Below, in pieces: positions 15,904 through 25,111 of a stretch of 35,704 nucleotides of DNA (the first letter of the stretch is position 1; every line of letters starts with the position of its first letter). The DNA is taken from contig JAOZTK010000004.1 in the NCBI GenBank assembly GCA_029942185.1, positions 1 through 35,704 of the forward strand. The letters are read 5' to 3'. Source of the DNA: Flavobacteriaceae bacterium. Lineage in GTDB: Bacteria > Bacteroidota > Bacteroidia > Flavobacteriales > Flavobacteriaceae. The position numbers were made by a program, and so were the translations under genes. Below the pieces are notes generated by a model. It saw only the letters and a program-made list of their open reading frames with translations. It was not told the DNA's origin and ran no database searches.

Positions 15904-17379
15904 TTAATAAGCTTTTGCAAATATTACCCTTTTATTCGAGGGTTTTCCGGTTAAAACACATACTCCTTTTTCTTCTTTTGCATCTAGAGGAATACATCTT
16001 AAAGAGGCTTTTGTCAGTTCTTTAATTCTTTTTTCAGTTTCAATAGTCCCGTCCCAGTGGGCTAAAACAAAACCTCCTTTTTCTTTTAACACTTTTTTAA
16101 ACTCTTCAAAGCTGTTTACTTCTGTTATATGATCATCTCTAAAGACTTTTGCTTTAGAAAATAAATTTTCTTGTATTTCTTTTAGCAAATCACTAATTTT
16201 TTGAACAACATTTATTTGCTCAACATTCGTCTTTTCAAAAGTATCCCTACGTGCCACTTCGATGGTGCCATTTTCTAGATCTCTTGGTCCCATCACCAAT
16301 CTTACTGGAACTCCTTTTAATTCATATTCTGCAAATTTCCATCCGGGTTTATGTGTTGTTCTATCGTCGTATTTTACGCTAATTCCTCTCGCACGTAAAT
16401 CACTCATTATTTGATTTACTCTTTCGGAAATTGCTTCTAATTGCTCTGCTATTTTATAAATTGGCACGATAACTACTTGATAAGGTGCTAAATTCGGTGG
16501 TAAAACCAAACCATTATCGTCAGAATGCGTCATGATTAAGGCCCCAATCAAACGAGTTGTCACGCCCCATGAAGTTGCCCATACATATTCTAGACCTCCT
16601 TCTTTTGTCGCGTATTTTACATCAAAAGCTTTGGCAAAATTCTGTCCTAAAAAATGGGAAGTTCCTGCTTGAAGGGCTTTTCCATCCTGCATTAATGCTT
16701 CAATTGTAAAAGTTTCTAATGCTCCTGCAAAGCGTTCATTTTCAGTTTTTGCCCCTTTTATTATAGGTATGGCCATAAAATCTTCTGCAAAACGAGTATA
16801 AACTTCATGCATTTTTTCAGCTTCTTCCAAAGCTTCTTCTTTGGTGGCATGCGCCGTATGACCTTCTTGCCATAAAAACTCAGTTGTACGCAAGAATAGT
16901 CGCGTTCTCATTTCCCATCGAACAACATTTGCCCATTGGTTTATAAGTAATGGTAAATCTCTATAAGATTGCACCCATCTTTTGTAGGTATCCCATATAA
17001 TGGTTTCTGAAGTAGGTCTTACAATTAGCTCTTCCTCTAGTTTTGCAGTTTCGTCTACAACAATTCCAGAACCATCTTCAGCATTTTTAAGTCTATAATG
17101 CGTAACTACGGCACATTCCTTAGCAAAACCCTCAACATGACTGGCTTCTTTACTAAAAAATGATTTTGGAATAAGCAAAGGGAAATAAGCATTCTGATGT
17201 CCTGTTTCCTTAAACATCCTATCTAATTCTGCTTGCATTTTTTCCCATATTGCATAACCGTAGGGTTTGATGACCATCATCCCTCTAACAGCTGAATTCT
17301 CTGCTAAGTCAGCCCTTAAAACTAGTTCGTTGTACCATTTAGAATAGTCTTCGCTGCGTTTTGTTAATTTTTTACCCAT
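15904..17379 (-). CDS. proS: Proline--tRNA ligase (archaeal/eukaryote-like short form)
   Basis: Class II aminoacyl-tRNA synthetase charging tRNA-Pro. The 491-residue form lacks the about 180-residue editing insertion of the E. coli-type enzyme. It carries the short-type features: [25 protein letters not shown] at the N-terminus, motif 2 region [26 protein letters not shown], motif 3 around [18 protein letters not shown], an anticodon-binding domain (about 290-390), and the C-terminal domain ending in Tyr (VIFAKAY), which is usual for this form. Divergent from the repetitive lipoprotein gene and followed by tRNA-Glu and rpsT on the same strand. Confidence 0.96.
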   Translation of the reverse strand: MGKKLTKRSEDYSKWYNELVLRADLAENSAVRGMMVIKPYGYAIWEKMQAELDRMFKETGHQNAYFPLLIPKSFFSKEASHVEGFAKECAVVTHYRLKNAEDGSGIVVDETAKLEEELIVRPTSETIIWDTYKRWVQSYRDLPLLINQWANVVRWEMRTRLFLRTTEFLWQEGHTAHATKEEALEEAEKMHEVYTRFAEDFMAIPIIKGAKTENERFAGALETFTIEALMQDGKALQAGTSHFLGQNFAKAFDVKYATKEGGLEYVWATSWGVTTRLIGALIMTHSDDNGLVLPPNLAPYQVVIVPIYKIAEQLEAISERVNQIMSDLRARGISVKYDDRTTHKPGWKFAEYELKGVPVRLVMGPRDLENGTIEVARRDTFEKTNVEQINVVQKISDLLKEIQENLFSKAKVFRDDHITEVNSFEEFKKVLKEKGGFVLAHWDGTIETEKRIKELTKASLRCIPLDAKEEKGVCVLTGKPSNKRVIFAKAY

Positions 17380-17381
17380 AA

Positions 17382-17413
17382 TTGAAATTTGGCATAAATA
17401 TTGTGTATATTTG
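17382..17413 (+). promoter_or_regulatory. Promoter for the repetitive lipoprotein gene
   Basis: TTG (17382-17384), 21 bp, then TATATTTG (17406-17413), matching TTG-N17-23-TAnnTTTG. It would give a leader of about 60 nt before the ATG at 17478. A TTTG at 17388-17391 is nearer but with only 14 bp spacing. Confidence 0.5.
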
Positions 17414-17477
17414 AATAATAAAAATACTTGGCAAATCTAATTATTTTTATACATTCAACAATCTAAAATCAATTATT

Positions 17478-18614
17478 ATGAATATACCGGCCATAAGTAT
17501 CAGAAAAAGCATCTATTTAACAGGTTTATTTTTAATAGGTGTTTTGGTTTCATCCTGCGGCTCCTATGGTGGAGTTGTTCATGAAAAAGATGGAATATAC
17601 AACAGATCCGGAGAGCAAAAAACACATGTTAAAGAAACTCATAAGGAAAATGATGATAATTATTTCGCTCGTGAACTTGATAAATATGAAGGTTTAAACG
17701 ACGATAATGAAATATTATTAGACGCAGATGCCTATTATTATGAAGATGAAGACGTAGACAGCCATGCATCTTGGGGCGAATACACAGAAGAAGTTCGTGT
17801 CACACATTATGTTGATTACAATTGGTACAATCCCTATTATTCCTCCTATCCTTTCGGTTACAATTGGGGATATCGCAACTGGTATTCCCCAAGATATTAT
17901 TATCATTATAGTTATACACCATATTACAACCCCTATTTCTACGGAGGCTTTTACGACCCATTTTTCTATGGTGGTTATTATAGTCCCTACAACTACGGTG
18001 GATACGGATATTACAACCCATATTACTACGGTGGATATGGATATAATGCATACAATCACAATTACGACAATAGACGCTACGACCAATACGGAAGAAGAGC
18101 CAATTATAATGCTAACGATGGTAGAAGAAGTTTGAGTAGTAGTGTTGCCAATGTCAATAATTCCAGACGTTCAATTATTAGAGGAAGCGGTAGTATCTCT
18201 GAAAGAATAAACAGAAGAACATCTGGAAACTATCAAAATGTTAAGCCCGATGCAAATGTTAGAGAATCCGATGTACGAAGAAGAACTACTTATCCAACTA
18301 GGGATAATACTGTTAGAGATAGAACTCGCAAACCCAATACTACTACAAAACCAAGAGTAAGGACAAATCAGAATAATAGAAATGTAAAACCTCACACAAA
18401 TAAAACAAAAAATACAACCACTACTGGAAGAACAAAAAGTAATAGTAAAACTTCAAGATCTAGCAATACCAGAACTTCATCTGGAAGCTCAAGTTCAAGA
18501 AGTTCATCAAACACTGCTACTTTTTCATCCGGAAGTAGCTCATCTAGTTCTTCCGGAAACTCATCACGTTCATCATCGAGTTCTAGAGGTTCTTCAAGTG
18601 GAGGTCGCCGTTAA
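17478..18614 (+). CDS. Low-complexity lipoprotein: Tyr/Gly-rich centre, Arg/Thr/Ser-rich tail
   Basis: A 378-residue exported lipoprotein: MNIPAISIRK, a hydrophobic core, then lipobox LVSSC with Cys at residue 27. An acidic segment follows (about 50-100, NDDNEILLDADAYYYEDEDV). A strongly aromatic region (about 112-200) is built of irregular YNPYYYGGYG-type units. A basic Arg/Asn-rich stretch (about 200-310) and a tail of almost pure Ser, with Gly, Thr and Arg (about 310-378), complete it. There is no catalytic motif. The composition suggests a disordered or adhesive surface protein, or one bound to polysaccharide. Homologues with this layout occur beside proS in related genomes, as I recall, sometimes misnamed vitellogenin-like. 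Other ORFs drawn here in three frames are shadows of the repeats. Confidence 0.8.
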   Translation: MNIPAISIRKSIYLTGLFLIGVLVSSCGSYGGVVHEKDGIYNRSGEQKTHVKETHKENDDNYFARELDKYEGLNDDNEILLDADAYYYEDEDVDSHASWGEYTEEVRVTHYVDYNWYNPYYSSYPFGYNWGYRNWYSPRYYYHYSYTPYYNPYFYGGFYDPFFYGGYYSPYNYGGYGYYNPYYYGGYGYNAYNHNYDNRRYDQYGRRANYNANDGRRSLSSSVANVNNSRRSIIRGSGSISERINRRTSGNYQNVKPDANVRESDVRRRTTYPTRDNTVRDRTRKPNTTTKPRVRTNQNNRNVKPHTNKTKNTTTTGRTKSNSKTSRSSNTRTSSGSSSSRSSSNTATFSSGSSSSSSSGNSSRSSSSSRGSSSGGRR

Positions 18615-18694
18615 TTTTCAAAAATATATCAATTAAATATAATCCCATTTCTTTTATTTGATGGGAATGTATATGTAATAAATTACGAACTATT

Positions 18695-20065
18695 ATGAAA
18701 AATATAATATTGATTTTTAGTCTGTTAATTAGTTTCTATGCTAACTCTCAGGTCTTAGGCTATGAAGATATTGCCGTATTATTAAGTGGTGAAAACACAC
18801 AAGGTACCGCTAGGACAATGGCTATGAAAGGTGCATTTGGTGCGTTAGGCGGCGATTTAAGTGCCTTGAGTATAAATCCGGCTGGTGCTGCTATTTTTAC
18901 AAGTTCGATTGCTACTATTACTCTTGGAAATAATCATACAAATTTAACAACTGACTTTTACGGCACGCTAACTCAGAATTCTTTTGACAAGTTCAATGTA
19001 TCACAAGTGGGAGGACTTTTATTGTTTGAAAACAACGATAGTTCATCAAAATACAGGAGAATTGCCGTTGGAATTAATCTTAACACCTTAAATAATTTTC
19101 ATAACGAGTGGACTGCCTCCGGCTTAACAACACCTACCTGGATTGATAATCCTACCGATAGCTCAATCGAATACACACAGATAGCATCACAAAAATACTT
19201 AAACGTCACAGGTGGAAACTATACACAATTGAACTTTTCATTTGCTACTCAATATGGAAAAAGCTTATTTTTAGGAGCTTCCTTTAACACATATGATATG
19301 GCTTTTAATGAAAGAGGGGAACGAATGGAAGTGGCAAGTGATGGAGCCGGTAATACAGTAGATGCCTATGAATACTTTTGGCAAGAAGTCAATGGCAATG
19401 GCTTTTCTTTTAGTACAGGTATTATTTTTAAGGCAACTCAAAACTTGAGATTAGGGCTCTCCTATTCATCTCCAACTTGGTTTGAGTTAAATGAGGAATC
19501 GAATATGTTTGCCGAAGATAATGATGATTTTGTTGGATACTACGATATTATTTATAGTAATGAAGAAGCTTCTTATACAAATAGTTACAACAAAGTACTG
19601 GCTTACAATTACAGATTACGAACTCCAAGTAAAGTAACTGGAAGCGTCGCTTATATTTTTGGAGAAAAAGGTTTAATCAGTGCTGATTTAACAAGAAAAA
19701 ACTTTAATGGGCTTCAGCTAAGCCCAAATTTTGAATTTGATTATGAAAACGACAATTTACAAGCTCTGCTGAGCAGCACCTATCAGATTAATCTTGGAAC
19801 AGAATGGCGTTTTAAAAAAATCAGCTTTAGAGGAGGTTATAGTTACGAGCAAACTCCCTATACGCAAACTTTAGATACAGATAACAAAAGAGGTTATGCT
19901 CTGGGATTAGGTTATAACTTTGGAAGTGTTAGCTTAGATATTGCTTATGATTATCACGAACAAACCGATTATTACAATTTTTATCCTGAATTCAATTGGG
20001 TTCGAGGTGCCGAGCTTTCCAAAAACAATGATAAAATTATGGCTACTTTGGCTTATAAGTTTTAG
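18695..20065 (+). CDS. Outer membrane protein transport protein (OmpP1/FadL/TodX-like)
   Basis: A 456-residue outer-membrane beta-barrel. It has a signal peptide MKNIILIFSLLISFYANS-Q, then an N-terminal plug-like segment containing GTARTMAMKGAFGALGGDLSALSINPAGAAIF, the conserved FadL/OmpP1 signature (gene copies with G-A-x-x-A-L-x-x-N-P-A-G). Amphipathic strands follow, ending with a C-terminal aromatic (ATLAYKF). The family passes hydrophobic compounds such as long-chain fatty acids or aromatics; Bacteroidota copies are sometimes labelled hemin receptor without evidence. It is 80 bp after the repetitive lipoprotein gene and is followed by a hairpin terminator before ubiE. Confidence 0.88.
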   Translation: MKNIILIFSLLISFYANSQVLGYEDIAVLLSGENTQGTARTMAMKGAFGALGGDLSALSINPAGAAIFTSSIATITLGNNHTNLTTDFYGTLTQNSFDKFNVSQVGGLLLFENNDSSSKYRRIAVGINLNTLNNFHNEWTASGLTTPTWIDNPTDSSIEYTQIASQKYLNVTGGNYTQLNFSFATQYGKSLFLGASFNTYDMAFNERGERMEVASDGAGNTVDAYEYFWQEVNGNGFSFSTGIIFKATQNLRLGLSYSSPTWFELNEESNMFAEDNDDFVGYYDIIYSNEEASYTNSYNKVLAYNYRLRTPSKVTGSVAYIFGEKGLISADLTRKNFNGLQLSPNFEFDYENDNLQALLSSTYQINLGTEWRFKKISFRGGYSYEQTPYTQTLDTDNKRGYALGLGYNFGSVSLDIAYDYHEQTDYYNFYPEFNWVRGAELSKNNDKIMATLAYKF

Positions 20066-20097
20066 CTGAGTATATCAGTTTATTGTTGATAATGATT

Positions 20098-20130
20098 GAG
20101 TATTCGTTTAAAACTGAATATTCCTTTTTT
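20098..20130 (+). terminator. Terminator after the OmpP1/FadL-like gene
   Basis: gagtattc (20098-20105) pairs with gaatattc (20116-20123), one G-T wobble, 10-nt loop, followed by CTTTTTT. It separates the porin gene from ubiE. Confidence 0.6.
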
Positions 20131-20213
20131 AATATCGCAGCATCAAAGAATAAATCTGAAATCATAAATCCAAAATCATATTTCCTTCTTATCTTTGCCA
20201 AAATATATTTTTT

Positions 20214-20945
20214 GTGTCAAAAACCATTAAACCATATTCAAATTCCAAACAGTCCAAAAAAGCACAGATCACAAAAATGTTTAATACCATCTCTAAAGAG
20301 TACGACGGTATTAACAGGATTATGACTTTTGGGATAGACAAGAAATGGCGTCGAAAAGTTATAGATATTATCGCTGAAAATAATCCCAGGTTTATTTTAG
20401 ACATTGCCAGTGGTACGGGAGATTTAGCTATTATGGCAGCGCAACAAACAAATGCAACAAAAATTATTGGTGCCGATATTTCAGAAGGAATGTTAAAAAT
20501 CGGAAAAGAAAAGATTAAAAAACTGCATTTATCCAATCGGATTACTATGCAAATTGCCGATGCTGAAAATTTACCTTTTGCTTCAAATTATTTTGATGCT
20601 ATCACCATAGCTTTTGGGGTTAGAAATTTTGAAAACCTCGCTAAAGGAATTCAAGAAATCTACCGGGTTTTGAAACCTGGTGGAAAATTTGTTGTTTTAG
20701 AAACCTCAGTTCCTACAAATCCAATTATCAAACAGGGATACTTATTTCATTCAAATTACTTGTTACCTTTTTTTGGAAAACTATTCTCCAAAGACCCCAA
20801 AGCTTATTCTTATTTGTCAAAATCGGCAAAAAATTTCCCTTATGGAATATCTTTCAACAATATTTTACAAAAAAACGGGTTTATAGAAGTACAGAATTTA
20901 CCACAAACTTTAGGAGTGGCAACCATATATATTGGGAATAAATAG
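20214..20945 (+). CDS. ubiE: Demethylmenaquinone methyltransferase UbiE/MenG
   Basis: SAM-dependent C-methyltransferase that makes menaquinone from demethylmenaquinone, the last step of the main Bacteroidota respiratory quinone pathway. A 243-residue Rossmann-type protein. Motif I is LDIASGTGDLAIMAAQ, with the acidic end of strand 2 at GADISEGML, and there is the UbiE signature block DAITIAFGVRNFENLAKGIQEIYRVLKPGG. The start is GTG at 20214, giving VSKTIKPYSNSKQSKK, consistent with the KPY-containing N-terminus of homologues. The next in-frame ATG (about 20278) would cut into the conserved MFNTISKEYDGINR block. It is followed after 11 bp by porT, so the two are co-transcribed. Confidence 0.96.
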   Translation: MSKTIKPYSNSKQSKKAQITKMFNTISKEYDGINRIMTFGIDKKWRRKVIDIIAENNPRFILDIASGTGDLAIMAAQQTNATKIIGADISEGMLKIGKEKIKKLHLSNRITMQIADAENLPFASNYFDAITIAFGVRNFENLAKGIQEIYRVLKPGGKFVVLETSVPTNPIIKQGYLFHSNYLLPFFGKLFSKDPKAYSYLSKSAKNFPYGISFNNILQKNGFIEVQNLPQTLGVATIYIGNK

Positions 20946-20956
20946 TCTACATTATT

Positions 20957-21688
20957 ATGCAAAGAATAAAAATTCTTACTTTATTGTCATTGCTGCTTTT
21001 AAGCACGAGTCTTTTCGCTCAAAAGAAGAAAGACAAAGTTGAGTATTTATCAAATTTTGACAAAAAAACATTACGTTGGGGATTCTACATAGGTCTCAAT
21101 AGAAGTGACTATAGAATATCATATAAAGCACCCGAAGATTACCCACAAGCTATTGACAAAATTGAAACCAGTCCGGAAATAGGTTTTAATGTAGGATTGA
21201 TTGGCGATATTCGTTTGCATAAAAACATCAATTTACGTATTGAACCCGGCTTAGCGACCAACAATAAAAAAATATACTTTAAGTATTTTAACAGTCCTGT
21301 CGACAGTGTAAGAAAAGCCAGTGGTACTTATATGCATATTCCCTTATTGGTGCAATTTAGTGCGAACCGGTACAAAAATATCAGACCTTATGTAATTGGC
21401 GGAGTTACCTATGATCATAATTTTGCTAGCAATTTTGACAATATAGATGATAATTCTTCGGGAGAATTTAGAATGCAAAAACACAATTTTATGTATGAAA
21501 TAGGTGTAGGAATAGACTTTTATTTGGTGTGGTTTAAATTCTCTCCCTCAATTCGAGGGATATTTGCGATAAACAACGAATTAAAACGTGATGCGGCAGA
21601 TACAGATCCGAGTAACACAAGCCAGTGGACTACTCCAATTGATTATTTTGGCACACGTGGTATCTTCCTGAGGTTTGCTTTTCAGTAA
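20957..21688 (+). CDS. porT: PorT/SprT family protein, type IX secretion system
   Basis: Outer-membrane beta-barrel protein required for type IX secretion in Porphyromonas gingivalis (PorT) and for secretion and gliding in Flavobacterium johnsoniae (SprT). 243 residues, signal peptide MQRIKILTLLSLLLLSTSLFAQ. The mature start KVEYLSNFDKKTLRWGFYIGLNRSDYRISYK matches the PorT family well. The remainder is alternating amphipathic strands (INLRIEPGLATNN, YMHIPLLVQFSANR, FLRFAFQ at the C-terminus). The order ubiE-porT-SpoU methyltransferase-TamL is, to my knowledge, conserved in flavobacteria. Its presence implies a T9SS elsewhere in the genome. Confidence 0.9.
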   Translation: MQRIKILTLLSLLLLSTSLFAQKKKDKVEYLSNFDKKTLRWGFYIGLNRSDYRISYKAPEDYPQAIDKIETSPEIGFNVGLIGDIRLHKNINLRIEPGLATNNKKIYFKYFNSPVDSVRKASGTYMHIPLLVQFSANRYKNIRPYVIGGVTYDHNFASNFDNIDDNSSGEFRMQKHNFMYEIGVGIDFYLVWFKFSPSIRGIFAINNELKRDAADTDPSNTSQWTTPIDYFGTRGIFLRFAFQ

Positions 21689-21732
21689 GCATGAGAGATT
21701 ATTTACAAATCAGAGAAAATTTTATTTAGTCC

Positions 21733-22455
21733 TTATCGCCTAAATTCACTTAACAAAACTGCGGTGGCGGTAGCGACATTTAGGCTTTCAGCATTGGAAC
21801 CCAAATCAAATTTTGGAATCGTAATTTGATAATCCGCCAATTTTTGAATACTTGGACGAATACCATTTGCTTCATTTCCCATCACAATAATTGCATCATT
21901 TGGAAAGGACTGCCGGTATATACTATCCCCTTGCATCAAAGTCATATACTTTGGCATTTCACTCTTCTCAAGGTAAGATACAATATCAACATAAGTGATA
22001 TTCACTCGTGCTATGCTTCCCATTGTAGCTTGTACAACTTTTGGATTAAAACAATCTACCGTATCATCCGAACATATTAATTGTGAAACACCAAACCAAT
22101 CACAAAGGCGAATTATAGTTCCTAGATTACCCGGATCTTTTATTCCATCTAAAAGAATTTGTAAACCTCCTTTAAGGGGTTTCTTAAAAGCCGGAATTTC
22201 AAAGACACCTAACGTAGAGTTCGGTGTCACAAGATTGCTTATTTTTTTTAATTCCTTTTCTGTGACAAGCTTTACTAAGGTTTTATCTAAATCAATATCC
22301 CTATTTTCTAAAGTGTAAATTTGCTTTATTTTAAAATGAGATTTTACCAATTCATTTACTAGTTTTTCCCCTTCAGCAACAAATAATAAATACTTATTGC
22401 GGTATTTTTTTTGGGTCAGACTCTTTATTAATTTAATTTCGTTTTTAGAAACCAT
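21733..22455 (-). CDS. TrmH/SpoU family RNA 2'-O-methyltransferase
   Basis: A 240-residue SPOUT-class enzyme that methylates ribose 2'-OH in tRNA or rRNA using SAM. The N-terminal substrate-binding domain (YLLFVAEGEKLVNEL, about 20-95) is followed by the SPOUT knot with motif 1 LLDGIKDPGNLGTIIRLCDWFG, motif 2 IIVMGNEANGIRP and motif 3 ESLNVATATAVLLSEFRR, which contains the SAM-binding trefoil residues. The target base cannot be inferred from sequence. Convergent with porT (44 bp) and divergent from tamL (start codons about 40 bp apart). Confidence 0.93.
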   Translation of the reverse strand: MVSKNEIKLIKSLTQKKYRNKYLLFVAEGEKLVNELVKSHFKIKQIYTLENRDIDLDKTLVKLVTEKELKKISNLVTPNSTLGVFEIPAFKKPLKGGLQILLDGIKDPGNLGTIIRLCDWFGVSQLICSDDTVDCFNPKVVQATMGSIARVNITYVDIVSYLEKSEMPKYMTLMQGDSIYRQSFPNDAIIVMGNEANGIRPSIQKLADYQITIPKFDLGSNAESLNVATATAVLLSEFRR

Positions 22456-22465
22456 ACAAAAACAG

Positions 22466-22473
22466 TATTTTTG
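22466..22473 (+). promoter_or_regulatory. -7 box before tamL
   Basis: TATTTTTG fits TAnnTTTG and lies 21 nt before the GTG at 22495. The -33 region (22442-22447, TTTTTA) is only a partial match. The box overlaps the TTG used by the ORF track as start, which favours the GTG. Confidence 0.35.
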
Positions 22474-22494
22474 AATTTTGAAACAATCCTATTT

Positions 22495-24996
22495 GTGAAA
22501 CGCAATATTACAATATTTCTAACATTTCAAGTTTTAATGCTGCTATTTTGGTCGTGTAACAGCACCAAATATGTTCCCGAAAACGAATTTCTGCTTACAA
22601 AGAACTCTTTTGAAATGGCTGACGGAAAAAGTAAAAAGGAAGTTCTCAATCCCTATGTTACTCAAAAACCCAATTCTTCAGTGTTAAAACTCCCCTTTAG
22701 ACTTTGGTTTTATAATCTAGGGAATAAGGATTATGAAAAAAAATGGGATGACAAAATTCTAAAATACAAAGATTCAAATCACCTTTTTACAAAGATATTT
22801 TCACTCAAACAGTCTGTGGGCTGGGCAAATTTTAATAAAGACATCAATAAATGGATTTTTAAAAATGGTGAAGAACCTGTTTTGTTAGATACAAAAAAGA
22901 CCTTAAAAACAACAAGAACACTAAAACGTTATTTCTTAAACGAAGGTTTTTTTAAAGCGAAAGTAGGTTTTAGAATTGACACCTTAAGTCCGAAAAAAGC
23001 AAAAGTAGTATACCAAATTAACAAGGATAAAGCTTTTGTAATTGATACAATTGCTCAACAAATAGCCTCCCCTATTATCGATTCATTGTATCAACTTCAT
23101 TCTAAAAAAACCTTTGTCAAGACAAATGAGCGATTTAAAGCTTCTGATTTTGAACAAGAAGCAGAAAGATTGACAGAGATTTTCAGAAATGCCGGGGTAT
23201 ATCATTTTTCAAAGTTTTCTATAAGCTTTAGGGATATTGATTCTACGAGATTAGATTTTAAAACAAATGTTCGAGTCTCTATCGCAGATAGATTTGTTGA
23301 AGAAGGAGACAGTTTAGTGGGATATCCTTACCAAATCTACACCATAAAAAAGGTAAAGATAATTACTGATTATTCCTATTTTAAAAGGCATGGCAGTCTA
23401 AATGACAGCCTTCATTATAAGGATTTAGATTTTTATGCCTATTCCCACATTAATTACAAACCCAAATATCTCAGTAGATCCATCTTTATAAAACCCGGAC
23501 AAAAATATTCTGACGACAACAATGAGTTAACTCGAAAACACATAAGAGAATTAAATGATTTTACTTCCGTTCGGATTAACTATGAAGAAATTGAAAAAAA
23601 TCAATTGATTGCACATATATTACTAACTCCATCAAAGCGATATGGAAGTAAAATTGAAGCAGAAGCAATACATTCAAATCAAAAACCTTTAGGTATTTCC
23701 GGTAAGCTTTCTTTTAAAAACAACAATACTTTTAAAGGAAACGAAATTTTTCAAATAGGTTTACAAGGATCATTTATAAATAGTTTGGAATTTGATGAAG
23801 GTAGTTTTTTCAATGCTTTAGAATTGGGTATTGATGTTTCTTATAGAGTTCCGAGACTTGTACTCCCTTTTAAAAGCCAAAAATTGGCAGCTAGCAATAT
23901 GAGTCCTAAAACAATTTTCACTTTAGGAACAAGCTTACAAAAGAATATTGGTTTAGACAAGGAGCGTTTTACAGGGATTATAGAATACAATTGGAAACCC
24001 AATAAAAAAGTTACTCATACTATAGAACTGATCAATGCACAATATATAAAAAACTTAAATGTAGAATCTTTTTTTAACGTTTACCCTTCTGAATTTAGGA
24101 AATTGGAAAGTATTCAATCGATGTATTATCCGGATTTTACAATCGACGAACAAAATGCACTCACTTTTATAGACACTGTTTTACAGGATTCTGATTTTGA
24201 ACAAAATAACCCGGATGATTTTCAGATTGTTCAGAACATTAACAAACGCTATGATATTATTACAGAAGATGTTTTAGTTCCGGCAATAAGCTACGAATTA
24301 ATTTATAACACACAGACTAGCTTTAAAGACAATACCTTCTCTCACATTAGAATGCGTTTTGCTTCATCCGGTTTACTCACATCGCTATTGACAAAAAAGA
24401 CAGATGATGATTCTCCAAAACAAATACTAGGAACTAATGTAGCACAGTACTTCAAACTAGATCTTGAATTTAGAAAACATTGGCATTTAGGAGGTAATAG
24501 AGTACTAGCCTATCGCAGTAGTCTTGGGATAGCGATACCCTATGGCAATTCTTCAAGTATTCCTTTTAGTCGCAGCTATTTTGCCGGAGGACCTAATGAC
24601 ATTAGAGCTTGGCGCATATATGAGCTGGGACCCGGTAGTGAAAATAGCGGTTTGGAATTTAACGTAGGTAATTTGAAATTATTAAACAGTTTCGAATACC
24701 GTTTCGATATTATGAGCAGTATTAAAGGAGCCCTATTTGTAGATACGGGAAATATTTGGGATATTTCAAATTCTGATATAACGAGTGATGAAGCTAGATT
24801 TAACGGTTTTAAATCATTCAAAGATATCGCAATAGGTAGCGGTTTTGGTATTCGTTATGATTTTAGTTTTTTAGTCTTTAGAGCCGATTTAGGTTTTAAA
24901 ACCTACGAACCCTATAATATCAGTGGTGAAAAATGGTTCCAAAAAGAAAGTCTTAAAAAACCCGTTCTAAACATTGGTATTAATTATCCTTTCTAA
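22495..24996 (+). CDS. tamL: Lipidated Omp85 protein TamL (BamA/TamA family)
   Basis: An outer-membrane biogenesis factor of the Omp85 superfamily. From the GTG at 22495 the protein has about 833 residues and starts VKRNITIFLTFQVLMLLFWSC, a signal peptide ending in Cys21, so it is probably a lipoprotein. A lipidated TamA paralogue is the definition of TamL in Bacteroidota. POTRA-like repeats occupy about residues 30-390. The C-terminal 16-strand barrel has the Omp85 motif FAGGPNDIRAWRIYELGPGS and ends with Phe (NIGINYPF). The ORF-track start (TTG 22471) adds eight residues and overlaps the -7 box. The expected partner TamB is not in the window. Confidence 0.85.
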   Translation: MKRNITIFLTFQVLMLLFWSCNSTKYVPENEFLLTKNSFEMADGKSKKEVLNPYVTQKPNSSVLKLPFRLWFYNLGNKDYEKKWDDKILKYKDSNHLFTKIFSLKQSVGWANFNKDINKWIFKNGEEPVLLDTKKTLKTTRTLKRYFLNEGFFKAKVGFRIDTLSPKKAKVVYQINKDKAFVIDTIAQQIASPIIDSLYQLHSKKTFVKTNERFKASDFEQEAERLTEIFRNAGVYHFSKFSISFRDIDSTRLDFKTNVRVSIADRFVEEGDSLVGYPYQIYTIKKVKIITDYSYFKRHGSLNDSLHYKDLDFYAYSHINYKPKYLSRSIFIKPGQKYSDDNNELTRKHIRELNDFTSVRINYEEIEKNQLIAHILLTPSKRYGSKIEAEAIHSNQKPLGISGKLSFKNNNTFKGNEIFQIGLQGSFINSLEFDEGSFFNALELGIDVSYRVPRLVLPFKSQKLAASNMSPKTIFTLGTSLQKNIGLDKERFTGIIEYNWKPNKKVTHTIELINAQYIKNLNVESFFNVYPSEFRKLESIQSMYYPDFTIDEQNALTFIDTVLQDSDFEQNNPDDFQIVQNINKRYDIITEDVLVPAISYELIYNTQTSFKDNTFSHIRMRFASSGLLTSLLTKKTDDDSPKQILGTNVAQYFKLDLEFRKHWHLGGNRVLAYRSSLGIAIPYGNSSSIPFSRSYFAGGPNDIRAWRIYELGPGSENSGLEFNVGNLKLLNSFEYRFDIMSSIKGALFVDTGNIWDISNSDITSDEARFNGFKSFKDIAIGSGFGIRYDFSFLVFRADLGFKTYEPYNISGEKWFQKESLKKPVLNIGINYPF

Positions 24997-25053
24997 CCTA
25001 AATTTATAATCTGAAGTTTATTTAAATATTCTTTTATTCAACAGAATGATTAT

Positions 25054-25084
25054 TTTGCTATTATTCTTATTAAGCTTACATTTG
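25054..25084 (+). promoter_or_regulatory. Bacteroidota-type promoter for fbaA
   Basis: TTTG (25054-25057), 19 bp, then TACATTTG (25077-25084): an exact match to TTTG-N17-23-TAnnTTTG. The predicted leader is about 24 nt before the ATG at 25112. Confidence 0.75.
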
Positions 25085-25111
25085 TAGCTTATCTAAAAAT
25101 CATTTTATATT

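Noticed and set aside
17800-18060. Direct repeats in the Tyr/Gly region considered as a CRISPR or satellite array
   Set aside because: Units are irregular and in frame with the protein; no constant repeat with unique spacers.
17718-18135. ORFs of 122, 123 and 83 aa in other frames of the repetitive lipoprotein gene
   Set aside because: Ile/Val/Thr-rich translations arise from the repeated TAT/GGT codons; the lipoprotein frame has signal peptide and lipobox.
18643-18666. tcccat/atggga hairpin after the repetitive lipoprotein gene
   Set aside because: Only 6 bp and no T-tract; not called as a terminator.
20083-20325. 80-aa plus-strand ORF before ubiE
   Set aside because: Overlaps the ubiE start in a different frame and crosses the porin terminator; no protein-like features.
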